51,660 bases of DNA from Candidatus Mediterraneibacter vanvlietii (GTDB taxonomy: Bacteria > Bacillota > Clostridia > Lachnospirales > Lachnospiraceae), in contig DXGZ01000135.1 of the NCBI GenBank assembly GCA_019113645.1, forward strand, positions 1 through 51,660. The letters are read 5' to 3'. Position numbers and translations under genes: made by a program. The notes below the pieces were generated by a model. It did no database searches, was not told where the DNA came from, and worked only from the letters and a program-made list of their open reading frames with translations. Below, one piece after another: positions 33,706 through 41,764 of the stretch (within the stretch, counting starts at the first letter, position 1; each line of letters begins with the position of its first letter).

Positions 33706-35796
33706 CTATTCGGCCTTCTCCTCCGAAAGAAGATTTTTCATGCTCCGCAGGCTGATCGCCAGTGTGGATGTATTATGAAACAGCGCGGAGGTGGTCGGCT
33801 GGATCACTCCCGCAACGCCAAGTCCGATCAGCCCCGAATTGATTCCCACGATACCGCGGTAATTTTTCCTGATCCGCCGCATCATCAGATCGGAGAGCTT
33901 TTTCAGCGTCACGACCTCTCTTAAGTCATCCGCGGCAATGGTGATATCCGCGATCTCCCGGGCAATCTCCGCCCCGTCGCTGATGGCGATTCCCGCATCC
34001 GCGGCGGACAGAGCCGGAGAATCATTGATTCCGTCGCCGATCATGATCACTTTCCTGCCGGCGGACTTCTCCTTCTCCACAAACGCCGCCTTATCCTCCG
34101 GCAGCACTTCGGAGTAGTATTCGTCCACGCCCACACGCTTTGCAATCGATGCGGCGGTGCGCTCGCTGTCTCCGGTCATCATAACGACTTTCGAGATTCC
34201 TTCCTTCTTCAGCATCCGCACCATATCCGATGCTTCCTCCCGGAGCGGATCCTCGATGCAGATCACTGCGGTCAGTTTCCCGTCAATGGCAAGGTACAGA
34301 TGCGAATACTCCGCCGGGAGAGCGTCAAAGCGTTCCCTGCATTCCGGACGGATGGTACATCCCTCATCCTCAAACACAAAATGACTGCTTCCGATCACTA
34401 CCTTCCGTTCATCAATATAGGAAGAAATGCCGTGCGCCACAATATACTCTACTTTGGAGTGCATCTCCTCGTGATACAGCTTTTTCTTCTTCGCCGCGTC
34501 CACCACAGCCTTCGCCATGGAGTGGGGAAAATGTTCTTCCAGGCAGGCTGCGATCCGGAGAGCCTCATCCGCCGGATAGTCTCCGAACACTTCGACCTGT
34601 ACCACTGTCGGTTTCGCTTTTGTGAGGGTTCCGGTCTTGTCAAACACAATCGTATCCGCCTCTGCCACAGCTTCCAGATATTTGCCGCCCTTTACCGTGA
34701 TTCCGTGCTGTCCTGCCTCACGGATCGCCGAGAGTACTGTAATCGGCATGGCAAGCTTCAGGGCGCAGGAGAAATCAACCATGAGTACGGACAGCGCCTT
34801 TGTCGCGTTCCGGGTCACAAGTCCCACAATCCCCGTTCCGAGCAGTGTATATGGCACCAGCTGATCCGCCAGGTGCTCTGCCTTGCTCTCCAGTGAGGAT
34901 TTCAGTTTCTCCGAATCCTCGATCATAGTCACAATCTTCTCGAATCTGGTGGAGCCGGACACCGCCTTCACCACAATCTCAAGCTCACCTTCCTCCAGCA
35001 CGGTACCGGCATATACGATCTTGCCCTTCTCTCTTCTGACCGGAATGGATTCCCCGGTCAGGGACGCCTGATTCACCATCCCCTCACCGGCATACACTTC
35101 CCCGTCAAAAGGAATGACATTTCCCATATGAACGACAACAATATCTCCGGGTCGGATGGAAGAAGAATGAACAAGTACTTCGCTCTCATCCGTCTTCAGC
35201 CAGACCTTCTTCACGTTCAGCGACATGCTCCGCGCAAGGTCGCCTACTGATTTCTTGTGGGTCCACTCTTCCAGAAGTTCCCCGATCCCAAGGAGGAACA
35301 TCACCGAACCCGCAGTTTCAAAGTCTCCCCGGAACACAGATACTCCGATGGCAGTGGCATCCAGAACCGGAACTTCGATCTTTCTCTTTGCCAGGCAGCG
35401 CACACCTTTCCAGATATAGCGCATGGCCTTGAACGTCATCCACACCTTTCGGATCGGATAGGGCACGATCAGCTTCCCTCCATAATGGAGGAGGGTCTTC
35501 ATAATCAGTTTTTCCCGATAAGAAGAATTCAACTCCCTGCCGGAACCGGCAAGCACGTTCTCCGGGACCTCCGTCTTCTCATAGCAGAACCCCTGCAGAA
35601 GAACGATGATCTCTTCCCGGCTTCCTGTATAGCGGATCACGGCATCTGCGGTGCGCTCATATACCTTTGCATCCGTTATATTTTCCTGCTGCACGAGGAA
35701 CCAGCAAAGAATATCCGCCTGCTCACATGTCATTATTCCCTGAACAACATGTATTCGCAGGCGGCCTTCTATCTCATGTTTTATGATAAATTTCAT
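33706..35796 (-). CDS. P1B-type heavy-metal ATPase with unusual SCA membrane motif
   Basis: A 696-residue metal-exporting ATPase: N-terminal HMA-like region (~1-75, no CxxC), actuator motif LTGESIPV, phosphorylation motif DKTGTLTKAKP, HP locus in EEHFPHSMAK and hinge GDGINDSPAL. The metal-binding helix reads VDFSCALKLAMP, so the usual CPC/SPC/TPC is replaced by SCA. The metal is therefore uncertain; the feoAB context suggests Fe(II), Mn or Zn. It lies at the end of a long minus-strand metal cluster, directly after DUF6110. Confidence 0.9.
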   Translation of the reverse strand: MKFIIKHEIEGRLRIHVVQGIMTCEQADILCWFLVQQENITDAKVYERTADAVIRYTGSREEIIVLLQGFCYEKTEVPENVLAGSGRELNSSYREKLIMKTLLHYGGKLIVPYPIRKVWMTFKAMRYIWKGVRCLAKRKIEVPVLDATAIGVSVFRGDFETAGSVMFLLGIGELLEEWTHKKSVGDLARSMSLNVKKVWLKTDESEVLVHSSSIRPGDIVVVHMGNVIPFDGEVYAGEGMVNQASLTGESIPVRREKGKIVYAGTVLEEGELEIVVKAVSGSTRFEKIVTMIEDSEKLKSSLESKAEHLADQLVPYTLLGTGIVGLVTRNATKALSVLMVDFSCALKLAMPITVLSAIREAGQHGITVKGGKYLEAVAEADTIVFDKTGTLTKAKPTVVQVEVFGDYPADEALRIAACLEEHFPHSMAKAVVDAAKKKKLYHEEMHSKVEYIVAHGISSYIDERKVVIGSSHFVFEDEGCTIRPECRERFDALPAEYSHLYLAIDGKLTAVICIEDPLREEASDMVRMLKKEGISKVVMMTGDSERTAASIAKRVGVDEYYSEVLPEDKAAFVEKEKSAGRKVIMIGDGINDSPALSAADAGIAISDGAEIAREIADITIAADDLREVVTLKKLSDLMMRRIRKNYRGIVGINSGLIGLGVAGVIQPTTSALFHNTSTLAISLRSMKNLLSEEKAE

Positions 35797-35802
35797 AGCT
35801 TG

Positions 35803-36135
35803 CTATACAGTCTCTTCTCTGAAATCTTCCGCACCTCTGTCATTGTCTGTCTCATCCGCAGAAGCCGTCTCCGCTTCGTCTTCCTTTACGGCCGCCGCTT
35901 CTTCCGCTGCTCTCTTCTCATTGATCTGCTGCGCTTCAGCAAGTATGTCCTCCGCGTTCTCCTGTACCGTAGTCGCCGTCTTCATCACGCAGTCCTTCGC
36001 CCGCAGCGCTGCCGCTGTGCAGTTCGTATAGACCTTCTTCGCGTCCTTGCTGGAGAGCATCTTGACTCCAGCTGTTCCGAAGAGAACTCCTCCTGCAAAT
36101 AATCCGATCTTTTTTAATGTTGAAATACTTACCAA
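35803..36135 (-). CDS. DUF6110-like small protein
   Basis: A 110-residue protein with an N-terminal hydrophobic segment (IGLFAGGVLFGTAGVKML), a conserved SSKDAKKVYTNCTAAALRA region and a very acidic tail rich in Glu/Ala/Asp. This is the DUF6110 pattern often found next to P1B ATPases in Lachnospiraceae. It ends 6 nt before the ATPase start. Function unknown; it may be an accessory or metal chaperone. Confidence 0.8.
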   Translation of the reverse strand: MVSISTLKKIGLFAGGVLFGTAGVKMLSSKDAKKVYTNCTAAALRAKDCVMKTATTVQENAEDILAEAQQINEKRAAEEAAAVKEDEAETASADETDNDRGAEDFREETV

Positions 36136-36158
36136 AATAAATTACCTCCTATTTGTGC

Positions 36159-36236
36159 TTATAACCTGTGTAAAATACCATTACAAAACAAAAAACCGCA
36201 GCCCACGCCCAGAACCTGTGCTGTTTCACGCCACAT
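36159..36236 (-). CDS. Possible 25-residue peptide
   Basis: A short frame with AAAGGAAGTG just before the ATG, encoding a hydrophobic peptide with two cysteines (VGCGFLFCNG). It lies between the Fur-like gene and DUF6110. I do not recognise it; it could be a leader peptide or chance. Confidence 0.25.
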   Translation of the reverse strand: MWRETAQVLGVGCGFLFCNGILHRL

Positions 36237-36261
36237 CACTTCCTTTATTAAAATATGCAAA

Positions 36262-36660
36262 TTAATTTTGAACTTTAATTTTCTCTATCTTTTGATCTTT
36301 CAGATAACCACATGTGCGCATTCCCTCCCGGACAACCTTGTTCCAGTTCCCAGGGGAAAGATAACAGATCGTATGATCATCCAGAACGATCTCGCAGCCT
36401 TCGCCATCTTCGGCGTCATCTCTGCACTCCACCTTGTACATATTCTTCCGGCTGATCGCTCCGATCTCCTCAAGAGCATTTACCATCCGGTAGACAGTCG
36501 CCACCCCGATCTTTGAGTCGGATTTGGCTGCCTTGTAAAAAATCTCCTTGCAGCTTGAACACTCATTCTCGAGGATAATATCAATCAGCACCAGACGCTG
36601 CTTTGTGATACGGCATCCATTATCTTTTAATTTTTCAATAATCTGTTCTTTCTTGCTCAC
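36262..36660 (-). CDS. Fur-family regulator lacking the usual metal motifs
   Basis: A 132-residue protein whose first 80 residues form the Fur winged helix (GCRITKQRLVLIDIILENEC, IGVATVYRMVNALEEIGAIS). The C-terminal domain is short and lacks the HHH-x-C regulatory segment and the paired CxxC structural zinc sites of Fur/Zur/PerR, having DDHTICYLSPGNWNKVV instead. It therefore may sense metal differently or not at all. The start is GTG 36660, with AGGAGG five nt upstream; the ATG-initiated longer frame has no support. It sits within the iron cluster. Confidence 0.85.
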   Translation of the reverse strand: MSKKEQIIEKLKDNGCRITKQRLVLIDIILENECSSCKEIFYKAAKSDSKIGVATVYRMVNALEEIGAISRKNMYKVECRDDAEDGEGCEIVLDDHTICYLSPGNWNKVVREGMRTCGYLKDQKIEKIKVQN

Positions 36661-36752
36661 GGCCGCCTCCTGACATCTAAAACAGCAAACAGCCACCGGA
36701 AATACTGCTCCGCCTGTTGCTGCTTTCATGCATACTATCTGTTGCTGCATTC

Positions 36753-37121
36753 TTATGAAATACCCGTGACCTTGAATCCCTCTCTCTCAACAGCATGTTT
36801 CAGATCCGCTTTCTCAATTTTCCTGTCGCAGGACACCTCTGCGCTGCCCCTGCTCAGACTCACCTTTGCCGTGACTCCGTCCAGAGCATTCAGCGCATTT
36901 GTCACACTGTTGACACAGTTCTTGCAGTGCATCCCGGAGATTTCGATAGTATAATGACCGATCACAGGTCCTTCCAGTTTCTTTTTCTTTGGTTTCCGGG
37001 CCCTGATCGTGCCGGAACCGCCGCCGCAGCAGGCACCTTCTCCTTTGAAATGCTTAATCGACTCTTTCACCGCGAATATCAGCAGCACAACAAGTAAGAG
37101 AATAATAATCGCATTCGTCAT
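36753..37121 (-). CDS. Membrane-anchored HMA protein (FeoB-associated Cys-rich type fused to HMA)
   Basis: A 122-residue protein: an N-terminal transmembrane helix (IIILLLVVLLIFAV), a cysteine-glycine motif CCGGGSG, a basic linker RKPKKKK and a C-terminal heavy-metal-associated domain with MHCKNC and the GVTAKVSLSRGSAEV strand pattern. It resembles a FeoB-associated cysteine-rich membrane protein fused to a metallochaperone domain. It lies in tandem with a paralogue and may pass metal between FeoB and the P1B ATPase (inference). Confidence 0.85.
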   Translation of the reverse strand: MTNAIIILLLVVLLIFAVKESIKHFKGEGACCGGGSGTIRARKPKKKKLEGPVIGHYTIEISGMHCKNCVNSVTNALNALDGVTAKVSLSRGSAEVSCDRKIEKADLKHAVEREGFKVTGIS

Positions 37122-37139
37122 AACTATCCTTCTTTCACA

Positions 37140-37511
37140 TTATGAAATACTGACAACCTGATAGCCTGTTTTCTCAACCGCCTCTTTTAAAATCTCATCG
37201 CTGATTTCCCTGTCATATGCTATTTTCGCCGTTCCTTTTGAAAGGCTGACTTCAGCGCGTACTCCATCGATCCGGTTGAGCACCAGGGTCACATTTCTTG
37301 CGCAGTGCTCACAGGTCATTCCCGATATTTTCATTCTTTTTCTTCCAATCACCCGTCCAAGCTTCTTTTTCGGCATTTTTCTACTGCCCGGGCAGTTTCC
37401 TCCCGCCGGACAGCCAATACATTTCACACCGCTTTTTTTAGCCTTTACAATATATGTAACCGCGCCTCCGATCAGAAACGCCAGGATGAGGAGTACAATA
37501 ATATCCGCCAT
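37140..37511 (-). CDS. Membrane-anchored HMA protein, tandem paralogue
   Basis: A 123-residue protein with the same plan: a helix (IIVLLILAFLIGGAVTYIV), a FeoB-associated motif CIGCPAGGNC, a basic linker and an HMA domain with MTCEHC. The C-terminal 65 residues are clearly related to the protein encoded 18 nt downstream (GVRAEVSLSKGTAKI against GVTAKVSLSRGSAEV), while the cysteine motifs before the linker differ. This suggests duplication followed by divergence. It is probably co-transcribed with feoB. Confidence 0.87.
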   Translation of the reverse strand: MADIIVLLILAFLIGGAVTYIVKAKKSGVKCIGCPAGGNCPGSRKMPKKKLGRVIGRKRMKISGMTCEHCARNVTLVLNRIDGVRAEVSLSKGTAKIAYDREISDEILKEAVEKTGYQVVSIS

Positions 37512-37587
37512 TTCAATACATCATCCTTTCATTCAATGCCAAACGGTGGACAAAGTAAGCTTCCCTGTCCACCGCCAGTCATCTTAA

Positions 37588-39591
37588 TTATGCCTTCGCA
37601 TGCAGGCTGTATTCTGCCGCAAATTCTTTATCAGACTTGCGGATTCTCCATATAATAATAGCAGCAAATACCAGAATTGCAATCAGTCCGGGAACAAATG
37701 CTGTTCCAAGAGCTCCTGTCGTAACCAGAGTGCCGATCTGATATACAAGAAATGCAACCGTATATCCTGTGGCAAGCTGGAGGCAGATACCGCCAAACAG
37801 CCATTTTCCACTCTTCATCTCAGAGTTCATCGCGCCGAGAGCCGCGAAGCACGGCGGTGTGTAAAGGTTGAACATCAGGTATGCCAGCGCCGCTGCTTTT
37901 GTAAGTCCCATAATTGCAGCGACTTCATTTCCGCTTCCGACCAGCGCCAGTTCCTCTGTATCGATCAGGTTTGTAACTCCGTAAACAACAGCCAGAGTAC
38001 CTACCACATTCTCTTTTGCGATAAATCCTGTAATCGCCGCAGCAGCGAGCTGCCATACGCCGAATCCAAGCGGGATGAACAGAATCGCGAACGGATGCGC
38101 GATGCCTGCGAGGATGGAGGTGCCCTCCGCTCCTTCTTCCACAAGCTGGAACTGCCAGTTAAAGCTCTGCATGATCTGCACGACTGTATTGCACACCAGA
38201 ATGATGGTTCCGGCTTTCACAATATAAGCCTTACCACGCTCAAGCATAGATACGCATGCTCTCTTCAGGCTTGGAATCTTATATTCCGGAAGCTCAATGA
38301 TGAAGAAAGATTTACGGTATTTCTGTCCTGTGATTCTCTTGACAAGCAGCGCTCCCAGCAGAACGAGCACAATACCCACCAGATACATGGTTGCCGATAC
38401 CCACCATGCATCAGCAAAGAACGCTCCCGCAAACAAAGCGATTACCGGAATCTTCGCTCCGCACGGCATAAACGGTGTGAGCATTGCCGTTGTACGGCGC
38501 TCTCTCTCGTTACGGATCGTACGGGAAGCCATGACACCGGGGATTGCACATCCGGTACCGATTACCATGGGGATAACGGATTTTCCGGAAAGTCCTACTC
38601 TCTTGAAGATCGGGTCAAGCACAACTGTTGCCCTTGCCATGTAGCCGCAGTCTTCCAGAAGAGCAATCAGGAAATACATTACCATTACCAGAGGCAGGAA
38701 ACCTACTACCGCGCCAACGCCTCCGATGATACCGTCAACAAGAAGCGCGTACAGCAGCGGATTGGCGTTCTCCATCAGTCCGCCAACCCAGCCCTGGAAT
38801 GTCTCAATCCATCCCACCAGCCAGTCTGCGATCCAGGTTCCCACTGTCGTCTGGGATATGTAGAACACAAGGAAAATGACAACCACGAAAATCGGAATAC
38901 CGATAATCTTATGCGTGATAATACTGTCAATCTTATCCTGGAAGTTTTTGTCCTTTGTGAAGACTTTTCTCTTCTCCACCTGTTTCACAATGCCGTTTAC
39001 AAACTCAAAACGTTTCCTGTCGGCAGCTTCCACCGCTTTCTTGTCATGCAGGTCGATATCAGCCTGAACGTAAGGAGCTTTCTGTCCCTTCCCGTTTAAA
39101 GCCACAGCCGCAGCGACAACCTCCTTCAGTCCCTCGTGTCCCGAAGAAGTGGAGATCGTCTTGATCACCGGGCATCCCAGTTTCTCAGACAGAAGTTTCT
39201 CATCGATCTTCGTCTGCTTCTTCTCGGTAATGTCGCTCTTGTTCAGAGCCACAACCACAGGAATCCCAAGCTCCAGGAGCTGGGTGGTAAAGAAGAGGCT
39301 TCGGCTCAGATTCGTCGCGTCCACGATATTGATAATCGCGTCCGGATTTTCATGCTTCACATAACTGCTTGTGATACTCTCCTCCGAAGTGAACGGAGAC
39401 ATAGAGTAGGCACCCGGCAGATCAACCGCAACCAGCTCCTCCGTTCCATTGTAATAGACCTTTTTGATCAGGCTTTCTTTTCGTTCCACCGTAACACCGG
39501 CCCAGTTTCCAACGCGTTCATTTCTTCCTGTCAGCGCATTGTACATCGTGGTTTTACCGCTGTTAGGATTTCCTGCAAATGCAATTCTCAT
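37588..39591 (-). CDS. feoB: Ferrous iron transport protein B
   Basis: A 667-residue Fe(II) importer: an N-terminal G domain with G1 GNPNSGKTT (7-15), the NWAGVTVE switch, G3 DLPGAYSM and G4 NKSD. It is followed by a helical GDI-like region and a membrane domain with two gate repeats (FMPCGAKIPVIALF and FIPLGFG-type blocks) and the TGCAIPGVMASRTI segment. Length is within the family's range. AGGAGGAG precedes the ATG. It lies downstream of feoA, separated by a small hairpin and an operator-like palindrome. Confidence 0.96.
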   Translation of the reverse strand: MRIAFAGNPNSGKTTMYNALTGRNERVGNWAGVTVERKESLIKKVYYNGTEELVAVDLPGAYSMSPFTSEESITSSYVKHENPDAIINIVDATNLSRSLFFTTQLLELGIPVVVALNKSDITEKKQTKIDEKLLSEKLGCPVIKTISTSSGHEGLKEVVAAAVALNGKGQKAPYVQADIDLHDKKAVEAADRKRFEFVNGIVKQVEKRKVFTKDKNFQDKIDSIITHKIIGIPIFVVVIFLVFYISQTTVGTWIADWLVGWIETFQGWVGGLMENANPLLYALLVDGIIGGVGAVVGFLPLVMVMYFLIALLEDCGYMARATVVLDPIFKRVGLSGKSVIPMVIGTGCAIPGVMASRTIRNERERRTTAMLTPFMPCGAKIPVIALFAGAFFADAWWVSATMYLVGIVLVLLGALLVKRITGQKYRKSFFIIELPEYKIPSLKRACVSMLERGKAYIVKAGTIILVCNTVVQIMQSFNWQFQLVEEGAEGTSILAGIAHPFAILFIPLGFGVWQLAAAAITGFIAKENVVGTLAVVYGVTNLIDTEELALVGSGNEVAAIMGLTKAAALAYLMFNLYTPPCFAALGAMNSEMKSGKWLFGGICLQLATGYTVAFLVYQIGTLVTTGALGTAFVPGLIAILVFAAIIIWRIRKSDKEFAAEYSLHAKA

Positions 39592-39616
39592 TTACAATTC
39601 TCCTCCTTCATTCCGA

Positions 39617-39672
39617 TTAGCATAGACTAACCTTGGTGCAAAAAAAATAGTAAATAAATTACTATTTTCTTT
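39617..39672 (-). promoter_or_regulatory. feoA-feoB intergenic hairpin and operator-like palindrome
   Basis: On the minus strand AAATAGTAA...TTTACTATTT followed by eight T (39640-39672) is a weak terminator after feoA. Next comes TTAG-TCTATG-CTAA (39630-39617), resembling DtxR/MntR-type sites and the palindrome near feoA. No good promoter was found here, so feoB may depend on read-through. Confidence 0.5.
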
Positions 39673-39679
39673 AAATATT

Positions 39680-39892
39680 TTATATTGAAATAGCTTTCGC
39701 TAAATCAGTATCAATATTATATCTTCCATCCTTGATGGAAACCACACAGCCGCCTCTTACCCTGGAAACCACGGTAATCGGTTCACCGCTGTAACACCCA
39801 AGGGAAAACAGAAAAGCTTCCATATCCTCATCATCTGTCACAATATCCTTTATGATATACTCTTCGCCCTCTCTGGCATCCAGTAAATTCAT
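39680..39892 (-). CDS. feoA: Ferrous iron transport protein A
   Basis: A 70-residue SH3-like cytosolic protein. The segment FLFSLGCYSGEPITVVSRV, then GCVVSIKDGRYNIDTDLAKAI, matches the FeoA core (LG..pGe.i.v......gp..v...g..i.l...A..i). It assists FeoB. The ATG at 39892 was chosen over a GTG six codons upstream because GAGAGGA lies at suitable distance and the family begins here. Confidence 0.92.
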   Translation of the reverse strand: MNLLDAREGEEYIIKDIVTDDEDMEAFLFSLGCYSGEPITVVSRVRGGCVVSIKDGRYNIDTDLAKAISI

Positions 39893-40002
39893 ATCCGTCA
39901 GTCCTCTCACTTCAGTTTATATGCCGTTTTCAGTTATATACTGCTCCGGTTATATTCTATTTCATCTATATGCATTTATGCGAATTGTTTCATCTAACAA
40001 AT

Positions 40003-40034
40003 GGTAGTTTAAACTAACTTCCTTTATTTGTCAA
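40003..40034 (-). promoter_or_regulatory. feoA promoter with overlapping palindromic operator
   Basis: TTGACA (40034-40029), 17 nt, TAAACT (40011-40006). The palindrome TAGTTTAAACTA (40005-40016, extended GTTAGTTTAAACTACC) covers the -10 box, a repressor position. The divergent DtxR/MntR-like protein is the likely binder. Confidence 0.75.
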
Positions 40035-40062
40035 TGCTTTTTGAATTATTTTCTCAAAAAAT

Positions 40063-40123
40063 GTAACAGTTCAGCCGCGCCAGCCGGAAATTTGGATTGC
40101 CGGAAATTTGGATTTGCTGTCAC
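40063..40123. repeat. GTAACAGTTCAGCC-family element with internal tandem repeat
   Basis: It starts GTAACAGTTCAGCCGCGCCA, the same end as the element at 48143-48245. It contains two copies of GCCGGAAATTTGGATT in tandem (40083-40114) and ends in CTGTCAC, an imperfect inverted end. No target duplication is visible. Confidence 0.5.
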
Positions 40124-40142
40124 AGATTGAATATGATATACT
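40114..40142 (+). promoter_or_regulatory. Promoter of the DtxR/MntR-type regulator gene
   Basis: TTGCTG (40114-40119), 17 nt, TATACT (40137-40142). The -35 box lies in the end of the repeat element, so the element may supply part of the promoter. Confidence 0.55.
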
Positions 40143-40181
40143 TACTAGAAAGTATTTAAAAATATGAGCGAGGTGAATCAC

Positions 40182-40541
40182 ATGCACGGAAATGAATCTG
40201 CCGAAAACTATCTGGAAACGATCCTGATCTTAAGCCAGCGCCTCCCCGTAGTACGTTCTGTAGATGTTGCGACAGAGCTGAACTTTAAGAAATCCAGCGT
40301 CAGCGTAGCGATGAAAAAATTAAGGGAAAGCGATAATATTATCGTCTCTCCGGAAGGATATATCACCCTTACCGAAAGCGGAAAAAAAATTGCCGACTGC
40401 ATTTACGAACGGCACACTCTTCTTTCATCCTGGCTGGAGCGTCTCGGCGTGAATCCAAAGACAGCCGCGGAAGACGCATGCCGCATCGAACATGTAATCA
40501 GCGCGGAGAGTTTTGAAGCAATCAAACGGCATATAAAATAA
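40182..40541 (+). CDS. DtxR/MntR-type metal-dependent regulator
   Basis: A 119-residue protein: winged helix (AENYLETILILSQRLPVVRS, VDVATELNFKKSSVSVAMKK) and dimerisation domain with metal-type residues (ERHTLLSSWLERLGV, DACRIEHVIS), lacking the C-terminal SH3 domain, as in MntR. It is divergent from feoAB and probably represses it with Fe(II) or Mn(II). The start at 40182 has GAGGTG seven nt upstream. Confidence 0.9.
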   Translation: MHGNESAENYLETILILSQRLPVVRSVDVATELNFKKSSVSVAMKKLRESDNIIVSPEGYITLTESGKKIADCIYERHTLLSSWLERLGVNPKTAAEDACRIEHVISAESFEAIKRHIK

Positions 40542-40573
40542 GCGGGTCAGCAATGCTGATTCCGCTTATTTTT
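40535..40573. terminator. Bidirectional terminator between regulator gene and ldh
   Basis: AAATAAGCGG pairs with CCGCTTATTT, T-rich on both ends, between convergent genes. Confidence 0.8.
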
Positions 40574-40604
40574 CTGTCCGTATCTGCAAGTTTTCTATCA
40601 TCAA

Positions 40605-41546
40605 CTATTCAATCTGAGCAAGAACTTCCTTCAGTTCATCCGCCGACCTTCTCAAACGCTCTTCTTCCTCTGCATTCAGGCTGATCTCAAGCACCTGCTC
40701 TGCCCCACGGCTTCCTATAACAGCCGGGATACTCAGGCACAGATCACTCAAACCGTATTCTCCATTCAGCGACACAGACACAGGCACCACTGTATGGCTG
40801 TCACGAACGATCGCTTCGGCAATCTTTGCCGCCGCCATGCCGATTCCGTAATAGGTTGCGCCTTTTCTCTCTATAATCTCATAAGCGCTGTCCCGTACTG
40901 CATGGTAGATCTCGTCCTTTTCTTTCGTAAAATCGCGAAATCCTCGTATCTTCGCAAATTCATCAATACTGATCCCGTAAATATTCGCACAGCTCCATAC
41001 TGCCAGTTCGCTGTCTCCATGCTCTCCTGCTATGAACGCATGCACATTCCTGCTGTCGACATTCAGCTTCTCGCTGACCAGATATTTCAAACGCGCCGTA
41101 TCAAGAACCGTTCCGGAACCAATCACCCTTTCTTTTGGAAATCCGGATTCCCTGAGCGCCACCTCGGTCAATATATCCACAGGATTGGACACAATCAGAA
41201 GAATTCCTTCACAGTTTACCCTTTTCACCTCACTGATAATCGAGCGCATAATACGGGAATTCTTCTGCACAAGATCGAGCCGCGTTTCACCCGGTTTCTG
41301 ATTTGCCCCGGCAGTAATGATCACAACCGCAGCATCTGCAATATCCTCATAAGTTCCTGCATAGATATCCATCGCATGGGCGAAGGGCAGACCGTGACTT
41401 ATATCCATAGCCTCGCCTTCTGCCTTTCCCTGTGCCGCATCCAGCAGCACCATTTCCGAAAATGTTCCCTTCTGCATCAGCGTATACGCTATTGTTGATC
41501 CTACGAATCCACAGCCGATCACGGCCACTTTCTGTATATTAATCAT
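40605..41546 (-). CDS. ldh: L-lactate dehydrogenase
   Basis: A 313-residue NAD-dependent cytosolic enzyme that reduces pyruvate to L-lactate. It has the nucleotide loop GCGFVGSTIA, substrate residues Gln 83 and Arg 89 in ANQKPGETRLDL (Gln favours pyruvate over oxaloacetate), Arg 152 and the catalytic His 176 in AGEHGDSE. Monocistronic, with a consensus-like promoter and a palindromic operator just downstream of the -10 box. Confidence 0.95.
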   Translation of the reverse strand: MINIQKVAVIGCGFVGSTIAYTLMQKGTFSEMVLLDAAQGKAEGEAMDISHGLPFAHAMDIYAGTYEDIADAAVVIITAGANQKPGETRLDLVQKNSRIMRSIISEVKRVNCEGILLIVSNPVDILTEVALRESGFPKERVIGSGTVLDTARLKYLVSEKLNVDSRNVHAFIAGEHGDSELAVWSCANIYGISIDEFAKIRGFRDFTKEKDEIYHAVRDSAYEIIERKGATYYGIGMAAAKIAEAIVRDSHTVVPVSVSLNGEYGLSDLCLSIPAVIGSRGAEQVLEISLNAEEEERLRRSADELKEVLAQIE

Positions 41547-41615
41547 ATTTCACTTCTCCTCTCTGATTTTTTACTTATCTGTTTTGTCTGTTCTTTTCCT
41601 TCCATTCAGATAATC

Positions 41616-41676
41616 CCTAGTAAATTACTAGGATTTATCTCTGTCCTCATTATATTATATTTTCCAGAAAAAGCAA
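41616..41676 (-). promoter_or_regulatory. ldh promoter and perfect palindromic operator
   Basis: TTGCTT (41676-41671), 16 nt, TATAAT (41654-41649). The palindrome CCTAGTAAATTACTAGG (41616-41632) lies about 17 nt after the -10 box, a position for repression. The binder is unknown; the form suits a MarR-like or Rex-unrelated dimer. Confidence 0.7.
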
Positions 41677-41710
41677 GAGGTTGTATGGTATTTTTTCCCA
41701 TACAACCTCT
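41676..41710 (-). terminator. Terminator after rhaD
   Basis: AGAGGTTGTATGG pairs with CCATACAACCTCT, followed by TGCTTTTTC on the minus strand. It abuts the ldh -35 box. Confidence 0.75.
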
Positions 41711-41764
41711 GTAAAATTTTTCACTACTTTAATTGAGCCATTTATTCCGTCCCTGCTTCTCTAT

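Noticed and set aside
37600-39099. Long open frame antisense to feoB (about 499 codons)
   Set aside because: It mirrors the feoB coding frame, has no ribosome site or recognisable domains, and feoB itself is unmistakable.
40083-40114. CRISPR-like repeat
   Set aside because: Only two adjacent 16-bp copies without spacers; part of the repeat element.
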